Assembly (NCBI RefSeq): GCF_014655955.1 | Contig: NZ_BNBO01000008.1 | Span: 1 to 64,000, forward strand | Reading direction: 5' to 3' | Source of the DNA: Kitasatospora indigofera | GTDB taxonomy: Bacteria; Actinomycetota; Actinomycetes; Streptomycetales; Streptomycetaceae | Length of the DNA: 64,000 nt | In this document: positions 25,429 through 33,283 of the stretch, one piece after another | How positions within the stretch are numbered: the stretch's first letter is position 1 | Layout: each line of letters begins with the position of its first letter | Made by a program: the position numbers and the translations under genes | Notes under the pieces: generated by a model | Told to the model about the DNA's origin: nothing | The model's input: the letters and a program-made list of their open reading frames with translations, nothing else | The model's database searches: none

Positions 25429-25900
25429 GGCTGACACATTCCCAGTGGGTCGTGCCGATCCGGCGGTGGACGGATAGCGATTCGGCATCTTTTGTGCGGA
25501 GAAGCTGGGTGGGTTGCCGGGTGGGCGGGATGGCCCTTTCGGCGGTGCGAGTACGGAGCACCGTTCGGGGAGTTCGGGCGAACGGGAACGCGAAGGGGGT
25601 GCCGGGGGTTCATGTTGCGGTGGGCGCGAACCGCGGATCGAATGGATGTTCCATCGGCGAGCGGCGAATCGCCGGGCCCGGCCGGGATCTGACACCCGCC
25701 GTGCTGTTCCGCTCACCCTCCGTTCAGAACCGGGGTGAAAAGCCGCAGGATACTGCATCGGGCGAAGAATCTGAGCGACTTGGGAATGTTGTCCGGATTC
25801 TGTGCGTTGGATCGTTACGTGTGAGCCCCGAAGAGGGCCCGCATTCTTGCCCTTTTCGGGCAGGCAGGCAGACCTCGGCAACACCAGCAAGGGAGCAAGC
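25429..25900. other. Long divergent promoter region, PAP2 and sigma factor genes
   Basis: 472 bases with no convincing coding frame. It is less GC-rich than its surroundings and holds the candidate ECF-type promoter described separately, upstream of the sigma factor gene. Confidence 0.5.
25783..25808 (+). promoter_or_regulatory. SigE-type (ECF) promoter candidate for the sigma factor gene
   Basis: GGAAT (25783-25787), a 17-base spacer and CGTT (25805-25808) resemble the GGAAC-N16/17-CGTT pattern of ECF sigma factors. It lies 93 bases before the start codon. hrdD genes of Streptomyces are known to have sigma-E type control. Confidence 0.4.
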
Positions 25901-26872
25901 ATGGCCACCCGTGCCGTCGTTCGCGACAGGGCCGACCGGACTCGCGCGGCCCGCCCGACCAACTTCGAAGCCGACCGTGACCTGGTCGGGATGTACCTCG
26001 ACGAGATCGCCAGGACGCCCCTGCTCGATGCCGCCGAGGAGGTCGAGCTGTCGCTGCGGATCGAGGCCGGCGTCTACGCCCAGCACCTGCTGGAGGAGGG
26101 CACCCTCCCCAAGGGCGCCGAGCGCGAGGAGCTGGAGGCGATAGCCGAGGACGCCGAGCGCGCCAAGGACGTCTTCATCCGCTCCAACCTGCGGCTGGTC
26201 GTCGCGGTGGCCCGGCGGTACCCCCGCAGCGGCCTGCCCCTGCTCGACCTCATCCAGGAGGGCAACGCCGGCCTGGTGAGGGCGGTCGAGAAGTTCGACT
26301 ACGCCAAGGGCTTCAAGTTCTCCACCTATGCGACGTGGTGGATCCGGCAGGCGATCACCCGCTCGATCGCCGACCAGTCCCGCACCATCCGGCTGCCCGT
26401 GCACCTGGTCGAGGAGCTCGGGCGGATCCGCCGGGTGCAGCGTGAGAAGGCCAAGGAGCTGGGGCGCGAGCCCGAGCCGTCCGAGATCGCCGCGGAGCTC
26501 GACACCACCGAGACCCGGATCAAGGACGTGCTCGACTGGGCCCGTGACCCGGTCAGTCTGAACATGTCCGTCGACGACGAGGGCGAGACCCAGTTCGGCG
26601 ACCTGGTCGAGGACACCGGCGCGACCTCGCCCGAGGACGCGGTGATGGTGATGCTCCGCCGTGAGGAGCTGGACGGCCTGATCGGGCGGCTGGACGACCG
26701 CACGGCGTCGATCATCCGGTCCCGGTACGGCATGGAGGACGGCCGCGAGCGCACCCTCACCGAGGTGGGCAAGCAGCACGGTCTCACCCGCGAGCGGATC
26801 CGGCAGATCGAGAAGCACGCGCTGGCCGAGCTGAAGAAGATCGCCGACCACGCGGGCTTCGAGGCCGCCTGA
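25901..26872 (+). CDS. hrdD: RNA polymerase group 2 sigma factor, HrdD-like
   Basis: A 323-residue sigma-70 relative. It has region 1.2 (DRDLVGMYLDEIARTPLL), regions 2.1-2.4 with FIRSNLRLVVAVARRY, DLIQEGNAGLVRAVEKFDY and FSTYATWWIRQAITRSIADQ, region 3, and region 4.2 with LTEVGKQHGLTRERIRQIE. It lacks the long N-terminal 1.1 extension of HrdB, and its size and start (MATRAVV) fit HrdD. The ATG at 25901 has AAGGGAGC upstream. It recognises HrdB-like promoters in vitro and is dispensable in S. coelicolor. The gene is followed by a hairpin. Confidence 0.88.
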   Translation: MATRAVVRDRADRTRAARPTNFEADRDLVGMYLDEIARTPLLDAAEEVELSLRIEAGVYAQHLLEEGTLPKGAEREELEAIAEDAERAKDVFIRSNLRLVVAVARRYPRSGLPLLDLIQEGNAGLVRAVEKFDYAKGFKFSTYATWWIRQAITRSIADQSRTIRLPVHLVEELGRIRRVQREKAKELGREPEPSEIAAELDTTETRIKDVLDWARDPVSLNMSVDDEGETQFGDLVEDTGATSPEDAVMVMLRREELDGLIGRLDDRTASIIRSRYGMEDGRERTLTEVGKQHGLTRERIRQIEKHALAELKKIADHAGFEAA

Positions 26873-26880
26873 TCCCCGCA

Positions 26881-26953
26881 GCCGGACCAGCCGTGTGCGG
26901 CCGGACCAGCCGCACGGAGCCCCGGTACGGGCGGACGCCTGGGCCGGGGCTCC
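26881..26953 (+). terminator. Repeat and hairpin after the sigma factor gene
   Basis: The 13-mer GCCGGACCAGCCG occurs at 26881-26893 and 26900-26912. GGAGCCCCGG (26916-26925) then pairs perfectly with CCGGGGCTCC (26944-26953) across an 18-base loop, 44 bases after the stop codon. Confidence 0.6.
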
Positions 26954-27110
26954 GGCGTGCGCGGGCACTGCGTGGCACGTTTCGGGGCGTCTGCTCCGGG
27001 ACGGGCCGGGGCGGCCGGGAGGGACGGGGCGTCCCGGGTGGCGGGGCTCGTAGGCTGGTGGCGGATCGGTCCGAGCGGTCGGTCCGGGCGGAGCGGCTGG
27101 AGGTAGGACG

Positions 27111-27413
27111 ATGGGCGAGCAGGAACCGGGTCGGCCCGGCAGGGGCGAGCAGGACGGGGCGGACCGGTCCTCGGCCGGCCGGGAGGCCGCGGCGAAGGCC
27201 GCGCCGGGATCGGTGGGTGGGTCGGCCGCCGCCGAGGCGACGGGCGGGGCGGTAGCGGCGGGCAAGGCCAAGCTGGTCTTCGGCGACCCGCTGGACCAGC
27301 AGTCCGGGGACGACACCGATCGCGGCTGGGGCGAGCGGCCCGGGGCCGGCGAGAGCGCCGGACGAGGCCTGGACTGGTACCTCAGCCAGCGCCCCCCGCA
27401 CCACGGCGGCTGA
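27111..27413 (+). CDS. Small conserved hypothetical protein
   Basis: A 100-residue polar protein. The first half is Gly/Ala/Glu-rich and looks disordered. The second half has KLVFGDPLDQQSGDDTDRGW and ends LDWYLSQRPPHHGG, a pattern I recognise from hypothetical proteins of Streptomyces. GGAGG lies nine bases before the ATG. There is no membrane segment and no known motif. It is a lone gene between the sigma factor and mscL. Confidence 0.8.
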   Translation: MGEQEPGRPGRGEQDGADRSSAGREAAAKAAPGSVGGSAAAEATGGAVAAGKAKLVFGDPLDQQSGDDTDRGWGERPGAGESAGRGLDWYLSQRPPHHGG

Positions 27414-27613
27414 GCCGGCCGTGGTGCGGCCCTGACCGGCGACGGTCGGGTCGGGAGTGGGGTCGGGTCGGGTCGGGGGACGGTCGGCCGGTGATGGCCG
27501 GGGCACTGATGACCGGGGCGCTGGCGGGTGTGCGCCGGGGAGAGGTGTGCCCAGGGCGGGAACGCCGGGCGCGGGTGCGCCGAGGGTGCGGACGCGGGCG
27601 GTCGGTGGCGGGG

Positions 27614-28030
27614 TCAGGAGCGGCTGAGCAGCGCGTCGCGGATCTCGGTCAGCAGGGCGACCTCCTTGGCCTCCGCCTCGGTCTGGATCTCCAGCAGGCT
27701 CTTGCGCCTGGCGGCGAGCCGGTTCATGGGGACGATCAGGAAGAAGTAGACGACCGCGGCGGTGATCAGGAACTGCAGGGCGGCGCTGAGCACGGACCCC
27801 CAGAGGATCAGGATGCCGGTGGTGACCTCGCCGGTCGCGCTGACCTCGCACGGCCCCTTGATGCAGGAACTGTAGGCGGCCAGGTCCTTGGCGCCGAAGG
27901 CGCCGACGATGGGGTTGATCACGCCCTTGACGAAGGCGTTGATGATGTTGGTGAACGCGGCGCCGATCACGACGGCCACGGCGAGTTCGACGACGTTGCC
28001 GCGAAGCAGGAATTCCTTGAAGCCCTTCAT
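27614..28030 (-). CDS. mscL: Large-conductance mechanosensitive channel
   Basis: A 138-residue protein with the MscL layout: amphipathic N-terminus MKGFKEFLLRGNVVELAVAV running into TM1, the pore-lining FTNIINAFVKGVINPIVGAFG, a periplasmic-type loop with two cysteines (SSCIKGPCEV), TM2 (LQFLITAAVVYFFLIVPMN) and a charged C-terminal helix. It is a homopentamer in the plasma membrane that opens under osmotic down-shock. No strong RBS precedes the ATG at 28030, but the start matches the family exactly. The loop cysteines are unusual and could form a disulfide. Confidence 0.96.
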   Translation of the reverse strand: MKGFKEFLLRGNVVELAVAVVIGAAFTNIINAFVKGVINPIVGAFGAKDLAAYSSCIKGPCEVSATGEVTTGILILWGSVLSAALQFLITAAVVYFFLIVPMNRLAARRKSLLEIQTEAEAKEVALLTEIRDALLSRS

Positions 28031-28118
28031 GTCGCGTGAACGACGGAACGCCGACCGGGTTACGGGTGAATTGTCCTGACTTGTTCGGCCCGGCGATGAT
28101 CGCCCGGCCACGGCCGCC

Positions 28119-28574
28119 TCAGGGGGTTTGCGGTGTGCCTCCGCCGGGGGTGCACCGTGGCGCCGCAGCCGGCTCGTGGGCGGCCGGCGCGGCCGCGGGG
28201 GCGGCCGGTGGTGGCGGGCCGGGGCGCAGCGGCCCGGCAGCGAGCGCGGTGGCCGCGGCGAGCAGGCCGGTGGCCAGCACCCCCGGCCGGTGCCGCACGG
28301 CCTGCTGCAACCGGTGCCGCCCGCTCCCGCCTCGGCGGATCGGCGCGAACACCGGAACGGCCCGGCGGGGCGGCACCGCGGGCCCGGAGAGCGGGACGGC
28401 ACGTCGGGCCGAGGCCCGGTGCCGCGAACCGCCGGAGGGCTCCGACGGCAGGGTGTGGGACGGCGGCGGCACCGGCCGGGCGTACGCGGGCGGGGCTGGA
28501 GGTTGCCCGCACGCGGTCGGGGCCGGCGGACGGACGCAGGCGGACGGGAGCAGGGGCCGGGGGGAACGGGTCAT
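28119..28574 (-). CDS. Hypothetical single-pass membrane protein (possible SAF-protein remnant)
   Basis: A 151-residue protein, Pro/Arg-rich, with one hydrophobic segment (GVLATGLLAAATALAAGPL) after a basic stretch (RRGGSGRHRLQQAVRHR). Its place beside mscL and the FmdB gene is where Streptomyces often encode a SAF-domain protein with the same basic-then-hydrophobic start, but here no SAF domain follows and the protein ends in a Pro/Ala tail. It may be a truncated or degenerate copy. AGAGG lies nine bases before the ATG at 28574. Coding status is only moderately supported. Confidence 0.5.
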   Translation of the reverse strand: MTRSPRPLLPSACVRPPAPTACGQPPAPPAYARPVPPPSHTLPSEPSGGSRHRASARRAVPLSGPAVPPRRAVPVFAPIRRGGSGRHRLQQAVRHRPGVLATGLLAAATALAAGPLRPGPPPPAAPAAAPAAHEPAAAPRCTPGGGTPQTP

Positions 28575-28724
28575 GACGGGCACCGCCTCTGGTCGGGAGC
28601 TGGTGAACGGCGCGGCCGGTCCGGCCGCCGCGGTGAGCTCGTACCGTGCTCACCGGCGCCGGGCCGGTCGTGCGTGCTCAGCCTGCGGCCACCGCACCGA
28701 CGGCGGAATCCCCGCCCGGTTTCC

Positions 28725-28750
28725 TGTGGACAACTCGGGGTTGTGGATAA
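28725..28750. promoter_or_regulatory. Two perfect DnaA-box sequences
   Basis: TGTGGACAA (28725-28733) is the complement of the actinobacterial DnaA box TTGTCCACA, and TGTGGATAA (28742-28750) is the complement of the classical box TTATCCACA. They face the same way with starts 17 bases apart in non-coding DNA. Confidence 0.6.
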
Positions 28751-28933
28751 CTTCGTTCACCCACAAGGGTGACGGCCACGGTCCGCCACCCGGGTCCGGG
28801 GTCAGGGCGCAGGACCGGGACTCCCGGCCGCCGTGGGCCCCCGAAGGCCGGACCCGGAAGGCTCGACCCGGAGGGCCGGAAGGCCGGACCGGCGGCCCGC
28901 TCCGGAGGACCGGCCCAAGGGGCGGAGACGCGA

Positions 28934-28976
28934 AAGGGCCCGGCCCCACCGCGGTGAGCGGTGGGGCCGGGCCCTT
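28934..28976. terminator. Strong intrinsic terminator of the FmdB-type gene
   Basis: A 19-bp perfect stem (left arm AAGGGCCCGGCCCCACCGC, 28934-28952) with a five-base loop and right arm ending at 28976, 54 bases after the stop codon on the minus strand. TTTCGCG follows on that strand. Confidence 0.85.
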
Positions 28977-29030
28977 CGAGGTCGGCTCTGGTCCTGGCCG
29001 GCGCGCGATCGGCGCCGCCGGCCGGCCGGG

Positions 29031-29372
29031 TCAGCTCGTCGAGGCGCTGCCGGTCGACTTGGCGGCGGCCGGGGCCGGGCTCGCGGAGGTGCTGGAGCCG
29101 CTGGTGGAGCTGCTGCTGGTGGACGAGCCGCCGGTGGACGAGCCGTTGCCGGCCGCGGTGGCCGCCGAACCCGCGCCCACCGAGCTGCTGGAGGACGAGC
29201 GGCTGTCCGTCCGGTAGAAGCCGGAGCCCTTGAAGACCACGCCCACGGCCGAGAAGACCTTGCGGAGCCGTCCCTGGCAGTCGGGGCACGTGGTCAGCGC
29301 GTCGTCGGTGAACTTCTGCACCGCCTCCAGGCCGTTGCCGCACTCGGTGCACTGGTACTGGTACGTGGGCAC
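29031..29372 (-). CDS. FmdB-family zinc-ribbon protein
   Basis: A 113-residue protein. The N-terminal zinc ribbon has paired cysteines in YQCTECGNGLE and LTTCPDCQGRLRKVF, typical of FmdB/CxxC_CxxC regulators, followed by GVVFKGSGFYRTD. The last 55 residues are a Ser/Gly/Ala low-complexity tail, common in Streptomyces homologues. GTG at 29372 has GGAGG seven bases upstream and directly starts the zinc ribbon. A CIRCE-like inverted repeat lies 24-50 bases upstream of the start, suggesting HrcA heat-shock control. Its own function is not known. Confidence 0.93.
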   Translation of the reverse strand: MPTYQYQCTECGNGLEAVQKFTDDALTTCPDCQGRLRKVFSAVGVVFKGSGFYRTDSRSSSSSSVGAGSAATAAGNGSSTGGSSTSSSSTSGSSTSASPAPAAAKSTGSASTS

Positions 29373-29395
29373 TTGACTTCCTCCTGCACTTCCCC

Positions 29396-29422
29396 CTGGC
29401 ACTCTCGCCTGATGAGTGCTAA
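29396..29422. promoter_or_regulatory. CIRCE-like element (HrcA operator)
   Basis: CTGGCACTC (29396-29404), a nine-base spacer and GAGTGCTAA (29414-29422). The CIRCE consensus is TTAGCACTC-N9-GAGTGCTAA: the right arm matches 9/9, the left arm 7/9, and the spacer is exact. It lies in the 5' region of the minus-strand FmdB gene. Confidence 0.75.
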
Positions 29423-29611
29423 CGACGGTCAATGATGCGGCATTCCGCCTGATCAGTCCAGCGCCGCAGGTGTGAGATACCCCCACCGGCGGGCCGGGAC
29501 GGCCGGACGGGCGGGTACGGACGACTGCGCGGCACCGGGCGGCCGCTCCCGCGACCGCGCCCCGGGGGCCGTGTCGACGGCCGCCGGGCGACGGGCGGGG
29601 CCGGCCCGGCC

Positions 29612-30991
29612 TCAGCCCTTCGCGGCCCCCACCAGCTGAGCCCCGGCGCCGCTCCGCGCCACGGCCGGGCCCGGCGCGGCCGGGTCGCCCGCGGCGGTGA
29701 CGGCCGAGGGGGCGACGGCCGCGGGGGCGGGGGCGTCCGCCGCACCCGCGAATACGGAGGTGCCCGCCGCCGGCGCGACGAGCAGTCGCCGCAGCAGGAC
29801 GAGGGCCAGCAGTCCGAGCCCGGCGCCGGCCACCGGCACCAGGAACCCGGCCGACGGGCCGTGCCCGTCGATCAGCCGGCCCGCTACGGTCGAACCGGCG
29901 GCGAGGCCGAGGCCGATCGCGCCGGTCAGCCAGGTGAAGGCCTCGGTCTTGGCGCCGTCCGGGACGAGGGTCTCGACCAGGGTGTAGCCGGTGATCAGGG
30001 TCGGGGCGATGGCGAGCCCGCAGACCAGCCCGGCGAGCGCGAGCGTGGTCAGGCCGGGCATCGCCCAGAGGGTGGAGCAGCCGAGGACGAGCAGCGCGTA
30101 GCTGCCGAGCATCCGCCCCCGGGCCGAGCGGCGCCAGGCGACCATGCCGTAGAGCACGCCGGCCAGCATCGAGCCGCCGGCGAAGACGCCGTACACGATG
30201 CCGCTGGCGCCGGGGCGTCCGGCGGCCTCGGCGAAGGCGGTCACGGAGACCTGCATGGCGCCGAAGACCGTGCCGACGCCGAGGAACGCGCCGGCCAGCA
30301 GCCGGACCCCGGGCGAGGCGAGCGCGGAGACCCGCCGGGTGCCGGGCACCTGCGGGTGGCGGGCCGGCGCGGTGCTCCGCTGCGCGGCGAAGGCGAGCCC
30401 GCCGATGACGGTCAGGGCGGCCTCGGCGACCAGTCCGGCTGCGGGGGTGACCCCGGTGGCGACGGCGGTGGCGAGCACCGGGCCGACCACGAAGGTGAAC
30501 TCGTCCGTGACGGACTCGAAGGCGAAGGCGGTGTTCAGGGTGCCGGGCGAGGAGTCGGCCAGCTTGGTGACCCAGCGGGCCCGGACCATCGCGCCGATCT
30601 GCGGCACGCTGGCGCCGGCCGGGGCGGCGGCGAGGAAGAGCGCCCAGACCGGGGCGTGGCCGAGGGCCAGCGCGATCAGCGCGCCGACCGAGACGGCGTG
30701 CACCAGCACGCTCGGCAGCAGGACGGCGGACTGGCCGAAGCGGTCGGCGAGGCGGCCGGTCTGCGGGCCGACGAAGGCCTGCGCGACGGCGGAGACCGCC
30801 GCGACGGCGCCGGCCGTGCCGTACGAGCCGTGGGTGTCGAGGACCAGCAGCACGATGCCCAGGCTGAGCATCGCGTAGGGCAGGCGGGCGGCGAAGGCGG
30901 GCACCAGGAAGCCGCGGGCTCCCGGGGTGCGCAGCAGCGTGCCGTACCCGACTCGTGCGGGGGTGTTGTCGACCGTTCGGCGGGCCGTCAC
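29612..30991 (-). CDS. MFS transporter
   Basis: A 459-residue exporter-like protein with about twelve membrane segments. The loop motif GPQTGRLADRFGQ after TM2 is the major-facilitator motif A. LPYAMLSLGIVLLVLDTHGSYGTAG is typical of actinobacterial drug-efflux type MFS proteins. The last 60 residues are an Ala/Pro-rich tail. GTG at 30991 has AGGAAGGA six bases before it and fits the family better than longer alternatives. A perfect inverted repeat (31188-31209) lies upstream in a less GC-rich stretch and may be its operator. The substrate is unknown. Confidence 0.9.
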   Translation of the reverse strand: MTARRTVDNTPARVGYGTLLRTPGARGFLVPAFAARLPYAMLSLGIVLLVLDTHGSYGTAGAVAAVSAVAQAFVGPQTGRLADRFGQSAVLLPSVLVHAVSVGALIALALGHAPVWALFLAAAPAGASVPQIGAMVRARWVTKLADSSPGTLNTAFAFESVTDEFTFVVGPVLATAVATGVTPAAGLVAEAALTVIGGLAFAAQRSTAPARHPQVPGTRRVSALASPGVRLLAGAFLGVGTVFGAMQVSVTAFAEAAGRPGASGIVYGVFAGGSMLAGVLYGMVAWRRSARGRMLGSYALLVLGCSTLWAMPGLTTLALAGLVCGLAIAPTLITGYTLVETLVPDGAKTEAFTWLTGAIGLGLAAGSTVAGRLIDGHGPSAGFLVPVAGAGLGLLALVLLRRLLVAPAAGTSVFAGAADAPAPAAVAPSAVTAAGDPAAPGPAVARSGAGAQLVGAAKG

Positions 30992-31369
30992 GGTCGGTCC
31001 TTCCTGCTGCCTGGTAGCGCGGCAGGGGCAAGGGTGGCCCCGACGGCGCCGAGAGTCGTCCTCTCGCGCGTCGACCGGGGTAGATACCGGGCCCGGCATG
31101 GGTGCTGCGGGCCGCGGCCGCCGAGCGGTCGCGCCAACTCTGCTTCAGGCAGATGTTGCGGATGTATCAGTCGTCGTTCGCGTTCTTATACGCGCGTAGA
31201 CACGCGTATTCCTCCACAGTACAGGCTTCGAGGCAACTCGTCCTGTCGAATCAAGGTGAACGCTCGGTGACAGGGTGGGATTCCACTGCCCTGCCGGCCG
31301 GGCCGGTGCCCGCCCGGCTCCGGCCCGCCGCCCGCCTGCAGGCCCCGCCGCCCGCCCGCAGTCCCTGCC
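30992..31369. other. Intergenic stretch upstream of the MFS gene
   Basis: 378 bases between two minus-strand genes. A comparatively AT-rich part (31140-31265) holds the inverted repeat listed next. No coding frame or RNA was recognised. Confidence 0.5.
31188..31209. promoter_or_regulatory. Inverted repeat, possible operator of the MFS gene
   Basis: ATACGCG (31188-31194) and CGCGTAT (31203-31209) are exact complements separated by eight bases, about 200 bases upstream of the MFS start codon, in a locally AT-rich patch. Confidence 0.45.
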
Positions 31370-32854
31370 CTACCGCCCGTTCAGCCAGCCGGCCAGCTTG
31401 CCGCCCTTGTCGACGGCCCGCAGGCGCTTCTCGGCGGCCTCGCCGACCTCGTCCGTGGTGACCACCAGCAGTTCGTCCCCGCCGCGCAGCACGGTGGTCT
31501 TGTCCGGCACGAAGCTGCTGCCCTCCCGCACCACCAGGGTCACCGCCGCCCCGGCCGGCAGCCGCAGCTCGCCGACCTCCACCCCGGACATCCGCGAGCC
31601 GGCCGAGAGGGCCACCGACAGCAGCTGGCCGTGCAGCTTCTCCAGCGGCGCGGACTCGATGCCGAGGTCCTGGCCCATCGAGCCCTCGGAGATCTTCAGC
31701 CACTTGGCGACCCAGGGCAGGGTCGGGCCCTGGATCAGCGTGAAGACCACGACCAGGATGAAGACGATGTTGAAGATCTCCTGGGCCCGGGGCGCGCCCG
31801 ACACCAGCGGGATGGTGGCCAGCACGATCGGCACCGCCCCGCGCAGCCCGGCCCAGCTCAGCAGCGCCTGCTCGCGCAGCGGCAGCCGGAACGGGGTGAG
31901 CGTCAGCAGCACCGACAGGGGGCGGGCGAGCAGCACCAGCACGGTGCCGATGACCAGTGCGGGAACGACCGCCGAGCCCATGCTGACCGGGGTGCAGAGC
32001 AGCCCCAGCAGGACGAACATGCCGATCTGCCCGATCCAGGCCAGCCCGTCCGCGAAGCCGCGGACGGCGGGCCCGTGCGGCAGCTTGGCGTTGCCGAGGA
32101 TGACCGCGCTGACGTAGACGGCCAGGAAGCCCGAGCCGTGCAGCAGGGCGCCGCCCGCGTACGCGAGCACGGTCAGCGCGAGCACGGCGATCGGGTAGAG
32201 GCCGGAGGACGGCAGGGCGACGTGCTTGACCGCGTAGGCGCCCAGCTTGCCGATGGCGAGGCCGACCGCGGCGCCGATGGCCAGTTCGGCGACGATGGTG
32301 CCGGTCAGCACGTACCAGGAGTCCGCCTCGCCGGTGGTGGCGAAGGCGACGACCAGGATGACCACGGGGGCGTCGTTGAAGCCCGACTCGGCCTCCAGCA
32401 GGCCGGTCAGCCGGTGCGGGAGCGGGACCATCCGCAGGACCGAGAAGACGGCCGCGGCGTCGGTCGAGGAGACGATGGCGCCGAGCAGCAGGGCGGCCCG
32501 CCAGTCCAGGCCGACCAGGTAGTGGGCGCCGGCCGCGGTGACGAAGACGCTGATCGCGACGCCGAAGGTGGCCAGGACGACGGCGGCGGGCATCACCGGT
32601 CTGACCTCGCGCCAGCTGGTCTTGAGCCCGCCCTCGGCGAGGATCACGACCAGCGCCGCGTAGCCGAGCACCTGGGTGAGCTCGGCGTTGTTGAAGGTGA
32701 TGCCCAGGCCGTTCTGGCCGAGTGCCACCCCGATGCCCAGGTAGATCAGCAGGCTGGGGAGGCCGGAGCGGGTGGAGATGCGCACGGCGACCACCGCGAC
32801 CAGCAGGATCGCGGAGAATTCGAGCAGGAAGTGGTTCAGGTGGTCAACAGTCAC
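31370..32854 (-). CDS. CPA1-family potassium/proton antiporter with C-terminal RCK_C domain
   Basis: A 494-residue antiporter. About twelve to thirteen membrane segments span residues 5-395, with ILAEGGLKTSWREVRPV, the SSTDAAAVFSVLR helix and the key ESGFNDAPVVI motif (Asn-Asp pair in the ion site). Residues 405-480 form a TrkA-C/RCK_C domain (GVEVGELRLPAGAAVTLVVR, then VLRGGDELLVVT), which in relatives binds c-di-AMP or nucleotides and gates the channel. This matches the CvrA/NhaP2/CpaA type of K+/H+ antiporters in osmotic and pH control. Start GTG at 32854. Two direct repeats lie 39-60 bases upstream. Confidence 0.93.
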   Translation of the reverse strand: MTVDHLNHFLLEFSAILLVAVVAVRISTRSGLPSLLIYLGIGVALGQNGLGITFNNAELTQVLGYAALVVILAEGGLKTSWREVRPVMPAAVVLATFGVAISVFVTAAGAHYLVGLDWRAALLLGAIVSSTDAAAVFSVLRMVPLPHRLTGLLEAESGFNDAPVVILVVAFATTGEADSWYVLTGTIVAELAIGAAVGLAIGKLGAYAVKHVALPSSGLYPIAVLALTVLAYAGGALLHGSGFLAVYVSAVILGNAKLPHGPAVRGFADGLAWIGQIGMFVLLGLLCTPVSMGSAVVPALVIGTVLVLLARPLSVLLTLTPFRLPLREQALLSWAGLRGAVPIVLATIPLVSGAPRAQEIFNIVFILVVVFTLIQGPTLPWVAKWLKISEGSMGQDLGIESAPLEKLHGQLLSVALSAGSRMSGVEVGELRLPAGAAVTLVVREGSSFVPDKTTVLRGGDELLVVTTDEVGEAAEKRLRAVDKGGKLAGWLNGR

Positions 32855-33283
32855 GCAGGGGCACCTCGGGCAGCGGGTGGACGGGGTGGCTGACGGATCG
32901 TCACACGGATCGTTACTCAGTCTAACATTTTACCCGCTCTTTAGGTTGAAATTTCCCAGCTCAGCGTCCGTCCGGGGCCCGGCCCGCGGCCCGGCCCCCG
33001 GCCCCGCCGGGCCCGGATCCGCCCGGGGGAGCCGGGCCGCACCGCCCCCGGGCCCACCCCGGCAACCTGCCGGAGCCGCTCCGGAGCGGCCTTCGAACCC
33101 ACTGCGGGAGCCCCGGGGAGGGCCTTGGATCCCACGGTGGGCGTCCCCCGTGCACGGCCGCCACTTGAGTCGGCCTAATGTGGTGACCTGTCACGGCCGC
33201 AACCCGAGACCTGCCCGCCCGTCGCCCACCGTCACCCTCCAAGGACGCCCTCCGGGCGACAACGTTTGATGCCAAGGACCCAG
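32855..33283. other. Divergent promoter region, antiporter and penicillin acylase
   Basis: 429 bases. The part next to the antiporter (32890-32960) is unusually AT-rich for this DNA and contains a minus-strand TAGACT -10 candidate plus the direct repeats listed next. The remainder is GC-rich with no clear gene. Confidence 0.5.
32893..32913. promoter_or_regulatory. Two direct repeats ACGGATCGT upstream of the antiporter gene
   Basis: ACGGATCGT occurs exactly at 32893-32901 and 32905-32913, with a 12-base period close to one helical turn. They sit between the antiporter start codon and its likely promoter, a position suited to a regulator. Confidence 0.45.

Larger units (their letters stand above)
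28575..29030. other. Intergenic region with DnaA-box pair and terminator
   Basis: 456 bases between the hypothetical membrane protein and the FmdB gene. It contains two DnaA-box-like sites and the FmdB terminator, listed separately. No coding frame is convincing. Confidence 0.6.
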
